From: Sipunculus nudus
Taxonomy: Eukaryota > Annelida > Sipuncula > Golfingiida > Sipunculidae
Direction of reading: 5' to 3'
Assembly (NCBI GenBank): GCA_026874595.1
Contig: CM049322.1
Span: forward strand, 60,454,886 to 60,518,885
DNA length: 64,000 nucleotides
The notes under the pieces are model-generated. The model made no database searches. It was not told the origin of the DNA and was given only the letters and a program-made list of their open reading frames with translations. Positions 33,311-45,152 of this stretch are shown here, in pieces (the first letter of the stretch is position 1; the number at the start of each line of letters is the position of its first letter). A program made the position numbers and the translations under genes.

Positions 33311-34604
33311 GTAACTGTGGTAACTCTACATCCTATCTGGAACCAAGTCTGGGTAACAACGTTACACTCTAATCTTAAAGGGACATAAGCAATATTATGC
33401 TTATTCTTTCACACTATCAGTTCAGTTTTGCATTTTACAAAAGTTTCCGGTACGACTATAGAAACCGGGCTTCAGCCAAACTTGCATAACATATGCATGA
33501 AGTCATGCTTCTGTTCATAAACGGTACATATGTAATCAATAAAAAGTATACTTGTAAAGCCTACCACGTTCGCAATAAATAAGCATCCACCCACGCTATA
33601 GGTACTGAGGTCGGCCAGTCTATCATCAACGTGACAAACTGTTTACATATTCCTCCATGTTTTCTGACTGATCCTGTCTTGCTCTCGTGTAGTACCGTGT
33701 GCACAAAGTGTGCCTACGTCACACACACTTTTAAAGGGGGTGGACTAAAGTGGGGGTGTGGGGGCACTAGCCCCCATTTCATTGGATACGTAATTTTATA
33801 TTTCCATTTTCCCTTTACTTTATATTTATTTACACTCTTTATATCTTTTTCTACTATACTAGCGTCTGCTACTTCCTATTTAATTTTTATTTTTGGCCAC
33901 GCTGTATGGCCCTAGGCCTACATGAGCCCGTAATAATATCTAACACTTTTTTTTTGGTCTTCTATAGTCAATTTACTCTTACCTTCTCTTAGGTCCACTT
34001 CTCTTTATACAAGTTTCATCCTTAATTATAAAGTGTGTACAATGAACGTCTTCCTCACGGATGCCCTCATCCCATCAAGTAACTTCCGACTTGAACAATA
34101 ACATCTGAAATACATTCATTTTCCCCATTTTTATATATGCAAATAATCCGGCTTCCTCTATTTGCTAAGGACACCACTATCACATATTCTGCTTCAAACT
34201 ACTCGCATCATCAGCATAACCGAGCTGGTGAGAGGTACTTCTTACGAAACAAATACATGTAGACGGACCCTTTGGAAATCCCCGTTTCTATAAATAGTTC
34301 TCACCTCTTTTCATTCCTGGGTTCATATTGTCAAACACACCGTCTGGCCACATGCATGAAAGAACGATCTTACTGCATCAGTTCAATATTAGCACACATC
34401 ACCAACATAGTTAATAAATATCTATGGCATTTTTTTACACATGGGGACCATCTTTACCATTTATGCATCTCAAAAAAATTTTTAACAGGTGCATGACACA
34501 TTAGGCCTATATCTTTCTTTTCTTTTATATAATATACTAAATTTTACTTTCTACTAACCATAAATTTGTCAGCTTCTTATGTACAATTTGTTCTGATTTC
34601 TTTG
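33311..34604. other. Intronic or intergenic DNA, no gene seen
   Basis: Nothing with coding or repeat structure that I can support. The 94-codon reading at 33631 has no domain and no splice context. Confidence 0.5.
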
Positions 34605-34914
34605 GTTAAATACAAAATTTACAACGGGCATGTCCGCATTTGGTGTTGTAAATTCTCGCTGCATCAGCCATGAACTGCCTGAACAAATCTGATCCACTGT
34701 GTCTTTTATTGCTACATGAACACACTAAGGTACCCCGGTAAATGTTCTCCCTTTACCTTCTGCCAAGTCCCTTCAATACTATTGGTATGGTATCCACTGT
34801 CAGGGTCCTTGAATTGGTGCTGTGATTCACAGTTTCGTGTCGATATCTGTGAGCTGGCAAGCAGTCATAAGCTTTCCAGCAATCTGATTGTATTATTGAT
34901 CCATGGGCTTTATG
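34605..34914 (-). pseudogene. C-terminal half of a Merlin/IS1016-type transposase
   Basis: The minus strand encodes IIQSDCWKAYDCL (second catalytic Asp), RHETVNHS, then DPDSGYHTNSIEGTWQKVK (catalytic Glu near 34770), followed by a broken tail. This is the second half of the DDE domain of ISXO2/IS1016-like transposases, the Merlin superfamily in animals. The first half is at 39403-38495. A 3.6-kb repeat block separates them. Frameshifts occur after about 34760, so the gene is dead. Confidence 0.75.
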
Positions 34915-37900
34915 GTTTTTTGCTCAGCTGACTGTAAGTCATCTGAGCTATAGCAATTACTCTTTGTCCATCGTCCGTCCGGCCATCCAGCCATCCAGCC
35001 GTCTGTCCATTAACAAGGCACAAATCGTAACCATTGGACCTGGAATCTTCTTACTTTACACCCAGGGAGGTCCCTGAAAAATCTCCTTGGAAACCTGGAA
35101 TTAGATCTCTGTTACCCATATTCTTCAAGCTATGGGGCTCAGAAGTACCCCCCAGAATAATGAAAAATTTGATACAAAAGCTCAAAAATCTGAACAAAGA
35201 ATACATTGATCACCTTGATTCTTTGCATGAATATTGATCATGGAGTGTTTCATCAGTTTCTGCAGACTGGTGGCGCCACCTGTATTTTTTCAATTTTTAG
35301 CTCAGCTGACTGAAAGTCATCTGAGCTATAGGGATCACCTTTTGTCCATCGTTTTTTTCTCTATTTTTGAAACCTCAAAAGATGCTGTTATCTGTTAACA
35401 TGGCACAAATCGTAACTGCTGGACCTGGAATCTTCTCACTTTACATCCAGAGAGGTCCATGAAAAGTCGTCCTGGAAACTTGGAATTAGGTCTCTGTTAC
35501 CAATATTCCTCAAGCAATGGGGCTCTGAAGTACCCCCAGAATAATTAAAAATCTAATACAAAAGTTCCAGTATCTGAACAACTGTTGCATTGATTACCCT
35601 GATTCTTTGCAAGAATAATCATCATGGAGTGTTTCATCAGTTCTTGCAGACTAAAGGCACCACCTAAATTTAAAAAAAATTTTAACAATTTTTTTCTCTA
35701 TTTATGATACCTTCAAAGATGCGGTCGTCCCTTAACAGGGCTTAAATTGTAACCATTGGTCCTAGAATCTTGAAACTTGACATCCAGGGAGATCTGTAAA
35801 AATCTCCTTGGAAATGTGTATTAAGGTCTCTGTTACCCATATTTTCTGAGCTATGGGGTTTATAAGCACCCCTCAGAATAATTGAAAATTTGATACCAAA
35901 GTAAGGCACAAATCATAACCATGGGGCTCAGAATCTTCTAACTTGACATCCTGAGAGTTCCTCAAAAGTTCTCCCCAGAAACCTGAAATTGGGTCACAGT
36001 TAACCTATATTCTCAGAGTTTTGGGGTATGTTTGAGCACCCCAGAAATAATGCAAAATACACACAAATTGCCAGATTCCTCATATAAAGGCTGGTTTGAT
36101 TGTCATCAAATTTATTGTGCTTATGGGTCTTGATAAACTTAAGCTAATATGCATCAACAATGATGCCACCTATCTTAATTACTTGTCTGTGCAAGGACAT
36201 ATTATCAACATGTCAGTCGGCTGAGCGGCATGACCCATGGGTCACTTGTGTTTGTGTATGTCAGTCCAGTGGACATTTACACCTACAAGTTCTGGGGTGC
36301 TTACTGGGAGGATCACCAGCTGTCAGGCCTCTGGTCTTAGACAGAAACTTCGCTTATATAAACATTTTGGAGACCAGGGTGATTTTTCAGACCCTGGAAA
36401 AGTGGCAGGATTCACTAGGACAATACAATGGTAGCATATATCAGTCATCAGGGAGGCACCCACTCCTGGTTGTTCTTAGAAGAGACTCTCTGACTCCTTC
36501 AAATGTGCGGTCTCTCTGCATACCAACACAGTGGGTACTCATAACACAATTGTGGACGCCCGTTCATGCAGTTTGAACCCACTATCAGCAGAGTGGCAAT
36601 TACACCTGCTGCTTGCATGGGAGATACTTGCGATTTGGGAGGTTATGGAGGTACATCTGTTGGCCTCAGAGCGGAATCATCAACTACCTTAGTTTGTGTT
36701 CTTGCCCCATCCAGGTGGGCATCTCGGACAAATGAGTTCAATCTTTCATTGAATTATCACTTCCTTTATGCATTTCCACCAGTAAACCTTGTGTCGCAGG
36801 TTCTGGATCGGCTACTGGCCTCCAGGGAGACAAGGTTAATCCTCATTCTCAGAGTTTCCAGGTGGGCGCTGTGGTTGCCATGTCTCCAGGACTTCCTGCT
36901 CGATTGGCCTTGGTTTATGATGATGTGTCCCAATGTTCTTCATCAGGGTCGGTTCCGCCAATGTCAGACAGTCGCCTGTCTGCACGCTTGTCTGTTATAG
37001 TTGAACACCTGTGTCAGGCAGGCTTTTCACGAGAGGCGGCTCAAATCATCGCTGCTCCAAGTAAACGGTCTTCTAACCATGCCTATGACTCTTGCTGGCT
37101 GGTTTTGTAGAATGGGCTGGAGCCTGGAGTGCGTGGTATTAATATAGTAAAGATGTCAACTCTGGAGCTCATGGAATTTTTATGTTTCTCTTTTGGGAGA
37201 AACAACTTATTCCCTCCTTGCTACAGGGCTTTCCAGCAGCACTTCTGTCTGTCTTAAGACTGCTGGGCTCTCGTTTACTTCTTCAGCAGTCTCTCGTTTA
37301 AGATTTTCTAAAATCAGTAGAATTGCAGGTGGGTCCATGGAAACCTAGTGGGCCATCCTGGCACCTGGGTGTGGTTTTTGATTTTTACAGACTGCTCTGT
37401 CTGAACCCCTTAAGTGCGCATCTCTCTTGCATTTACCCTGTAAGATGGCATTTTGCTCCCTATGGCCTCATTGAGGTGCCAGAGTGAGTTTCACACTCTG
37501 CTCGCAGACCCCACATCTACACTAGTGGCTCCAGATTGTTGTTCTGAGTCATACTGATTTTTTACATAAAACCTAATGAATTTTTTCGAGGCTGCAACCC
37601 CTTTGCCATATACCTGCATTACCTCATGGTAAGCACAATTACGATGCAGTCAATTGCCCAGTAAGGGCTTTGTGCTATTACCTAGGTGTGATGACTCCCT
37701 TGAGGGGCGACCGAAAACGTCCTGATTATTCAGACGACCTGGCCAGGGTATCAGTCCATCTCCTGTGAGATTAGTCCCACTACGATCTCTTATTGCATCA
37801 AGGAGACCATTATTGAAGCATGTGATAAGGTGTCCCGGTCTACCCTGTCATCGCTCCTGGTGAAGGGGTACAAAGTCTGGGCTGTGGCTGCATCTCTCAT

Positions 37901-38497
37901 GATCTCCGACACCTTTGCTTCCTTTCATCTTAAGGATTTAACTCAACAGGTGCTGTCCTTGCAGCTCTCTGGTGGGGTTGTGGCTGTGGGCAGCATCCTG
38001 CAGGGTTCCTCTTAATGTTCATTTTTTGCCACCCTTGGTCTCGTCTTGTCATTTGGCATGATCAGTGGTGACCTACTTAGAGTCCTCATATTGAAACTAA
38101 CTAATTCTTTGTGAATTGTAGTTTCGGTAGTGGACAGAGTAGGTCACCACTGACTTATTAATGTTCCATCCCCATCTTTTCTGCTGGACCTTCCACAGAA
38201 AGGAATTACTAAGGTTAGACTAAACAAACATAGGTTGCTAGGTTGCTAGGGAGGAACCTTGGGATAGGGGTAACAATAAGGGGCTGTTCCAATTTTAATC
38301 CATGTCAGGGAAACACTGAGGTGAAGGGTTATGGCAAAGTAAGTGGTGACATGTTTGGATTGGTAATTTTTTTTACCATTTTGGTAAATTCTTTTTGCAA
38401 ATCCCAAATTAGGTCACTTATGGCTTCCATTTATGTGTTATGGCCTTGAGTAGTGTGTCAGATTCAGCTGAGTGTTATGGCCCATGGGCCACTTGTT
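34915..38497 (+). repeat. Hairpin-ended interspersed repeat inserted in the Merlin gene, itself nested
   Basis: The left end is TTTGCTCAGCTGACTG...AGTCATCTGAGC, a hairpin. The right end (38461-38495) is TTCAGCTGAGTG...TGGCCCATGGGCCACTTG, a palindrome. A second copy starts at 35297 and a second right end lies at 36211-36249, so one copy is nested in or beside another. The body consists of ~330-350-bp monomers (landmark GTTAACAGGGCACAAATC then ACCTGGAATCTTCTCAC). A DIRS relic fills most of 36250-38040. TTT at both edges may be a target duplication. Confidence 0.65.
36250..38040 (+). pseudogene. DIRS-like retroelement relic: RNase H and tyrosine recombinase
   Basis: Broken readings on the plus strand follow the DIRS order. 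An RNase H-like part has YWEDHQLSGLWS and NTMVAYISHQGGTHS (~36300-36465). A connecting part has LNYHFLYAFPPVNLVSQVL with RETRLILI (~36755-36850). A recombinase N-terminal domain has LCQAGFSREAAQIIAA then HAYDSCW (~37010-37100). A recombinase C-terminal region has RRPGQGIS and a final helix DTFASFHLKDLTQ (~37730-37950). Stops and frame changes are frequent, and the 5' part including RT is absent. DIRS elements integrate with a tyrosine recombinase instead of a DDE integrase. Confidence 0.7.
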
Positions 38498-39403
38498 TAT
38501 CAATGGAACCAAAGTCGCCGGGGATGTGTCTTGAACTGTGAACATGAACATTTTTTGTCAAACTTTTTTCTTTCACCAAATACCCAACTCCCTTCATGAA
38601 CCCAGACTGTACTTTCTTTTCGCAAATTTAGACTCGTCTATTTCCACGTAAACTCTGTGGCCTCCTATCTTCTCATCTCTATCAGAGTCTCTCAGTAGTG
38701 TTTCTTCGCACACTTCTCTACAAAACCTGCTCCAATCCACAGCCTTGTTACTGCAACCTATCTCATATTTTATTTGAGACTGTGTATTTCCCACACACCA
38801 CAAGTAAGTTATATCCATTTTTTCTTCTAGTTTCAGTTTTAATAGCATGATCCAGCTACCATGTCTAATGCTCATTTTCATATTATGACCTTTAGGTTTC
38901 CTTTTTTGGCATCTCCTCTGATACATGTCATGGTTATCCTTATTATTTACAATTACCAGTTTCATAGAACATTTACAAACGGGGCAGCTACGGCTGCGTG
39001 CCAACATACCCTATTCCTGCAACCAAGCTATAACTGCCTCTTTCAACACCAATATTTCTCTGACTAGTTTTGTATGTGTGATATGGGATAGTTGGACAGT
39101 GGTATCTTCTTTTCTTCTTTGGTAGCTACCCTTACTCGAACAGCATTGACTTCCAGCATCTACAGTTACAACATCATCCGTGCACGTGCCTGTCGACATC
39201 ACCGACACCTTACAGGAACCCCCTGCTGTACTCACTGTTTTCTTTGGGTCATCTTTCTTACAGAGTTTTAATCTTCTTCTTTTGGCCTCCATATCAACAG
39301 ATTTTCTATCAGTTTCATGTTGTCTTTTAAGCATTGTACCGTGTCCAGAAATATTCACTATCACGTCATTTAACATTTGACTACCAGGTTGTGCACTCTC
39401 CAT
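38495..39403 (-). pseudogene. N-terminal half of a Merlin/IS1016-type transposase
   Basis: One frame from ATG 39403 with an in-frame TAG at 39013-39011. After it come CPVCKCSMKLV and RCQKRKPKGHNMKM (zinc-ribbon-like part), KMDITYLWCVGNTQSQI (helical DNA-binding part), WSRFCREVCEE, and VYVEIDESKFAKRKY, which holds the first catalytic Asp (~38645). After a frame change FTVQDTSPATLVPLINK runs to 38495, where the hairpin-ended repeat begins. The reading resumes at 34914. The ~130 residues upstream of the TAG are Lys/Thr/Ser-rich without a known domain. Confidence 0.75.
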
Positions 39404-39892
39404 GTTCTGGTGCGTTGACTATGATGGACCATAGCAACTGTCAACCCTATCATTCTTTATGTAACAATAACCAAAATGTCACATGACCTTCAAATCGCCC
39501 TGTCAATCCCCTTGCAACCCCTGATGTCTGTGTCACCCCCAACCTAATCCACACCATACACCTCACTCTCAACACCATTATGAGAATCAATCATATTTAC
39601 TAATAACGATTATATTTAATCTGGTATTGTTAAAGCGAATTACCTAAATTTAAATTTTATCAATACCTACCCGTTTTTATACATTTCAAATCTAAATATC
39701 TCGTCATTGCGATGTCACCTGCGATCCTCATTAGTGAGTCCGCCCCTTCAATACCATTCAAAATTTGTACCTATAAAGCCCAATAGAGGTCGCTACTGTT
39801 TCTTATGACTACACCATTTCCCATGTGCTTTCACATGGGATTTCACTGACAACAGACTTAAATACCCCAATTTTTCACTCGCTTGCAACTTG
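39404..39892. other. Noncoding DNA
   Basis: No gene or repeat boundary recognised. A Merlin terminal inverted repeat would be expected in this region but I could not identify one. Confidence 0.4.
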
Positions 39893-39965
39893 CCTTCGTG
39901 GCACAGTTGGTTATGCAGGCGGCTTCTGAGCGTGTGGTCGGTGGTTCGAGTCTCATCATGTCTTC
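39893..39965 (+). repeat. tRNA-derived SINE head
   Basis: An A box (GTGGCACAGTTGGTTA, ~39898) and a B box (GGTTCGAGTCT, ~39942) are at tRNA spacing, with no pairing acceptor stem. A SINE promoter is more likely than a functional tRNA. Confidence 0.5.
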
Positions 39966-40735
39966 ATATTATTGCATGTTGTTCACAATGTACTAATATA
40001 TGTAATAATTCACATGTCTCTCATTCATTCCAGATTACCAGATTCATATATACCATATGTTTACACAAAAGATCACAAGGAATTCAGAAATGACTTGACA
40101 TAACATTCTTTATTAATTACTTGTTTGCCCCCCCAAAAAACTGAACCCCAGTTTTTCTCTGTCCCCATCAAATATATCGCCCTCTTTAGCTAGTTCTCTG
40201 AACCAAGGTGAAGGCCGCGTTCTATAGTCACTCCGAGTTTCCAAGCAAAACCCTCCTAGCACACAGTCTCAGTACCTCGCATGTATACGGCTGTTTAATA
40301 CCTTGTTATGGTTCTGCGTGTTGGTAAACACAGTCCATGTGTGTCTGCTTTCCATAACAAGGCTGTGTGCATGGAGGTCCAATTTTAGCTGCAACACGCG
40401 ATATTTCAACCAGTGGGAACATGTATTACATGTTTAGGGCCAAGTCAGTCAGGGCATCTCCTGATTGTCCACAATGCACACGGCCCCGTGCTCTGTGTTT
40501 ATGTTTACACCTGTGATCGCTCATGGTCCACTGCATTTAACACTCGTTTGCAGAGTAAGCATATGGTTTCAAGGCAATATATTGGCAGGTACAGATTTAC
40601 TTTAAAGTGAAGAAGCTATTTTTCATGTTAATTCAACATGCTTTATAGGTAATTAGGCCTCTTTAATCTTATTCTTAACTTAAGAGTCTTATTATATAAT
40701 AGGTACACTTCCATTTCCCGCATAAGCAACCTATT
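39966..40735. other. Noncoding DNA
   Basis: No gene is supported. A short inverted motif around CTTGTTATGG/CCATAACAAGG (~40302-40366) is visible. Confidence 0.4.
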
Positions 40736-41085
40736 ATGACATTAAGACTGTTTTATCGTAGCCATGTATCCATTTCCTGCAAAACAGATACCAGCCTAGC
40801 AAGAACCAAGCAGAGCCAATGTTGGTACATTTTGTTATGATTGGCAGCACACTGGCCCAGCAACACACCTGCAAAGGCCACAGGCTAACAAAGACCGGCC
40901 CCAACAAAGACAGGCCCCAACACCCTGCCGGCACAGGGCTCTATGCAAGCAGGTTGCTGGACCAGTTAGCTGTCAGTCAAAACAAAATGTAACAACATTG
41001 GTTTGGTCTGGACACTCCTCACTGGGCTGGTATCCATTTTTCTGGCAATGGATACACAGCTACAATAAAATATTCTTAATGTCAT
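40736..41085. mobile_element. 350-bp MITE with ~60-bp terminal inverted repeats
   Basis: The left arm begins ATGACATTAAGA and runs through GTAGCCATGTATCCATTTCC to ATACCAGCC. The right arm (41023-41085) is its diverged reverse complement, ending TCTTAATGTCAT. There is no coding capacity. The middle holds a repeated AACAAAGACCGGCCCC / AACAAAGACAGGCCCC motif. No target duplication is obvious, so the superfamily is not assigned. Confidence 0.75.
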
Positions 41086-41665
41086 GAAAGGTCAATAAAG
41101 AGGGAACAAAGTGGAAGTGTTAAGACCTGTTATTTATTGAGAGTAGGTAAAACATACTGTAGTCCAATACTCCTGATACCTAATTTTTCACGACATTTCT
41201 TTTAAATCTATTTTGTTTGCCACTACAATTAAGCATTTATCAAAAGAGGTATTGTGGCTATTTTTGATCAGTGATTCAAATAATGAAATAATCATATAAA
41301 TTTACTTTGTGACACAATGATGGTGTTGACCTGTCCAGAAATAGCGCCGGCTAAGTCTTCATTCATTTGTTCAGTCATATTTCTCTCTCAGTTAATTATA
41401 TGGAATCCATACATGGGAGAGTATTATTTTGCTGTTAGACAATTGTTCTGTTTATCTAATTAGCCTCTGAGGTAAGTAAAGGTAAGCTATAATACATTTT
41501 ATAACTAGAAAAGCACTCAGAGAGTGCAGTCCTCCGCCAAGGAAAAAACAGATGACAGGAGTAGTGGAATGAAGTACAGGTAAACTTGGCTGCAGTTCCC
41601 CTGTAATTATGGACTCTTACTCTCAGCTCAACTTGCCTCAATTACTTGCTGTCTAAGATAATCAG
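41086..41665. other. Noncoding DNA
   Basis: No coding or repeat structure that I can support. Confidence 0.4.
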
Positions 41666-41925
41666 AAGGTACAGTGTTTTGAATAAAGTGGAACCTGTCT
41701 GAAAGACCACCTGTCTTATGAGACCACCTGTCTATAAAAAACCACTTCTCTGAAAGACCACCTGTCTTATAAGACTACCTGTCTATTAAGACCACCTTTG
41801 GGTGCACTGAAAACATTTTCATTGGTTATAACTGACCTGTCTAATAAGACAACTTGTGAATTAAGACCACTTTTGGCCAGTCCCACGAGTGGTGTCATAA
41901 CACAGCTTTTACTGTAGTTTGCTGT
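41666..41925. repeat. Short dispersed repeat with internal 'GACCACCTGTCT' units
   Basis: Contains five to six imperfect copies of a ~22-bp unit (AGACCACCTGTCTTATAAG-like), then AAGACCACTTTTGGCCAGTCC and CACGAGTGGT. Its ends are not clear. I take it as a dispersed noncoding repeat. Confidence 0.5.
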
Positions 41926-42970
41926 TGATCTGCAGAGTGGCATTGCATTTCTTTTGCTGCTTTTATATGTATCTTTATATTTAGAGTTTATTTTCAAAGT
42001 CCTGATGAATTTGTTACAATTCTGGGTAAGGACTTCAGTATAAGAAGAAACCAAAACACACATGAAATGCCTTAATCTTTGGTTATTACATCATTAAAAA
42101 TCCAGAGAGTGTGAATAGAATTTGGTTTGCATTTTGGAATGCCATCAATATAAATGAACTGTCTCATCTTATTTTCTCATTTTTACCTGTTTTATTAGTA
42201 GATGTTATTTGTACAGTGGTCATGTGACTTTTGCTTTGGGGCGACACCTGACAGGTCCTTTCCTTACTCAGGTGTCAGTGAGGTGGCCATGGGCATGAAC
42301 AACAAGGCAGATATTTTTATTTTGCTTAACACTGCTTAAGGACCTGCCCCAGTTGATATTTATGGTGGAGAAACACTTTTCAAGTATTATGTTATGTATG
42401 TATTCAATAAAAATATATTTGTTTTATTAAATAATGCAGTTTTTGCCAAGATAGCTATGTCATTAATTTGAAATATCAGGTATTTTTTTTACTTTTAAAT
42501 TTTTAATAAAAGTAACTTCAAGGGTGCTCTAACAGTAAGGCATAAATAGAAAACATTATAACTAAGGCCAGAATAGTGGACATGGTCTCCAAGAATGGAA
42601 CATGCCATAAAATGTATAAAAGTAAAAAGAGGTGATGATGTACTGTAGCCCAATGGTTCAGGTGCAGGACTATGGATTAGGAGCATATCCTGTGCCATAT
42701 ACTAAAACTAGGAAATACACCGGAAATGAAAGCTGGATAGAACATGAGAGATCTGTTTCAAATCTTAACTGCAGGTCATTACTTATAGATAATTCTTTTA
42801 CAATTTTTACAATATTTTGCACAAAATGAGCAGAAACGAAGGGCTTTAAGCTAAAATATTAATATAGGGTTAAACAATGCCTTAACATTAAATGATTAAT
42901 ATTCTCTGACAGAATATTTATGTGCTGCTATTGGTCCACAGGTTAGTACACATTCTTCCTGATTGTACAG
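41926..42970. other. Noncoding DNA
   Basis: No supported gene. A very degenerate tRNA-like stretch near 42650-42780 was not accepted as a SINE. Confidence 0.4.
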
Positions 42971-43211
42971 GTCAGTTCCTGCAGTCAATGGACAGTAGAC
43001 ACAAAAAGCCAAAGAAGCAGCCCTTCCAAATTAAACGTATGTCATTAATGGGGAAGGAAAGTCTCGTTTTATCTCTATTGAATGGAGGAAGAAAAGGCTG
43101 TTTGGAAACTACTTCCTGGGACAACCTCATGACAACATACCCCATGCAGACTTTGCTTCACATGTTGTGGCCAGCTTTGTACAAAACACAGCAATTCCAT
43201 ATGCTTAAGTC
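42971..43211 (+). pseudogene. Unidentified protein-like fragment, possible exon or broken gene
   Basis: After a good acceptor (TTCTTCCTGATTGTACAG) one frame reads QSMDSRHKKPKKQPFQIKR. A base or so later a second frame reads RFISIEWRKKRLFGNYFLGQ and DNIPHADFASHVVASF before a stop at 43211. The second part looks like real protein, and the two frames join only with an indel. I do not recognise a family. It lies inside the proposed 24.5-kb intron but its phase does not fit that gene. Confidence 0.3.
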
Positions 43212-43552
43212 TGTTGCCACATAAATGAAAGCATTAAATTATAACTTTAAGATACAATTCATCAATATTTCCCAGTTTATGCCTCATGCGGTAAGATTCC
43301 TGTCTCACTTGAACCACACCCACTGTGAGGGGTATTAAGCTTAATGATGTAACATAAACCAACAGTTGTAATTATCACAAGCTTGGTCAATTATAAATAA
43401 TATTTATTCATTGTGTATATGATAAATAATTCCAGAAAGTCAAATCCTGTAATATTGTGGGTATGTATATGTGTACTTGGTGAGAAAACTGTGGATTCAC
43501 CTAATTCAGTTCCATCATGTACTGGTAGTCTTGCCCACAAGCAGACATTTGA

Positions 43553-43682
43553 TGATGATAATAATAATAATTATTATTATTATTAGTAGTAATGATATTA
43601 ATTGATAATAATTGATAATAATAATATTAAAAATAATAACATTATTATTATCATTACAATAATTACATTATGTATATGATGA
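43553..43682. repeat. AT-rich GAT/AAT/TTA microsatellite
   Basis: Imperfect trinucleotide tracts (GATGATAATAATAATAA then TTATTATTATTA) that are complementary to each other and could form hairpins. Confidence 0.75.
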
Positions 43683-44045
43683 GGCCCAGATTAGAATCTA
43701 TCCCAATTTAAAACTGGGCCAGCCCGGATAAAAATTTTGATTTGGACCAGCCCAGATCAAAATTCTAATCTGGGCCTGACCAGTTGTAAACTGGGCCAGC
43801 CCAGATTAAAATTTTGATCTGGGCCTGTCCAGATTAAAATCCTGTGGTGAAGACTTCAGGATTTAAATCTGGTCTGGACTGATTTTAAACTGGGCTGGCC
43901 CAGATTAGAATTTTGATCTGGGCTGGTTAAGTTTACAATCCTTTGGTGGACTGATTTTAAACTGGGCCGGCCAAGATCAAAATTTTAATCTCTGCTAGTC
44001 AAGATTACAATCCTGTGGTGAACTGATTTTAAACTTGATTTTTAT
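43683..44045. repeat. Cluster of imperfect palindromes (CCCAGAT...AAAATTTT...ATCTGGG)
   Basis: Repeated motifs AAACTGGGCCAGCCC and CAGATTAAAATTTTGATCTG alternate in both orientations, so nearly the whole block can fold on itself. A further degenerate unit lies near 45071-45125. No ORF. Confidence 0.7.
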
Positions 44046-45152
44046 CATCTTAAATCAGATAATACAGTAAACTTTTATTCACAAAAGGGCACAAAACAAA
44101 TAATGAACAAGATCATTTAAAATATTTTAGTGAGGAAAAATCTAACGAACAAATGTAATGTGCTTCTTTGGTTTCATCTTTTTTTCAAGCATACAAGTTC
44201 AAATTTGAACTTCACCTAAACCAACAACCATAATTAATGTTTAGAATATGTGTCAGTTCTGAGACATCTACTTGACTTAATATCAAAATTTTCAACTTAA
44301 CTGAGATAATTTTCTGTTCTGAATATCAAAATTACATGGGTAATATTAAATATATACATGCATAATTAAATACCAGCTTTACTCATTTATAAGTGAACAA
44401 AAGTAATTTATCAGGCTGATGCTCATTTGGGTGAGCAGCATGACATTGTGCCCTAACATCGGGCTAGGGAGAGGTCTGTGATACCATTACTGTAATTTTC
44501 AATAGCAGAAAATCCACAGCTGAGAAAATGATATGATTGCTGTCATTTGGCAGTCTCAAAAATAGAGGTGAACATGCTTGAAAATTTGATTTAGAATTTG
44601 ATTTCAGAGGGTGACAAACATGGTGGAGGTTTTACTTTGGAGTTAATAACTTAAAAAAAGCTAATCTATTAACTGATAATTAATCTAAATTGAAGATAGT
44701 TAAATGCTGCAATACAAATATTCTCTATATTGAAATGCTGAGTTGGTGAATATTGTTCCCACTGTTTTATCTAAATACATTATGATCGTGTGAATAATTC
44801 ACACAAATTAGCAAATATCAACCTAATTTATGTACACTCGATATATATTTTTCTGTTTGCTAAATTTCAATCACCTGATTTCAATGACTTAAGTTCAGGG
44901 ATCTTAATAGATGTTTCAGGGCCTTCTTTCCTTGACATGTAGTATGTTATAAGTTCTAGGTCCAGTGTTACAATATGTGGGGGGGGGGGGGGATCACAGA
45001 CCAAAAACCCCAGCTTAGATAAATGATAAATAACTTTAAATAACAGATAAAATTTTGAATTTATGTATTCAGAATTTTGATCTGGACTGGCCAAGTTTTA
45101 AATTTGGCCAGATTTTAATCTAGACCTCAACATATATATGTATTTGTAGTTA
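44046..45152. other. Noncoding AT-rich DNA with a poly-G run
   Basis: No gene is supported. A run of about 15 G lies near 44978-44992. Confidence 0.5.

Noticed and set aside
36160-37110. Host protein-coding gene
   Set aside because: Motifs match the DIRS RNase H and recombinase regions, with many stops and frame changes.
42640-42790. Third tRNA-derived SINE
   Set aside because: The A-box-like motif is present but the B box is too degenerate and the spacing is wrong.
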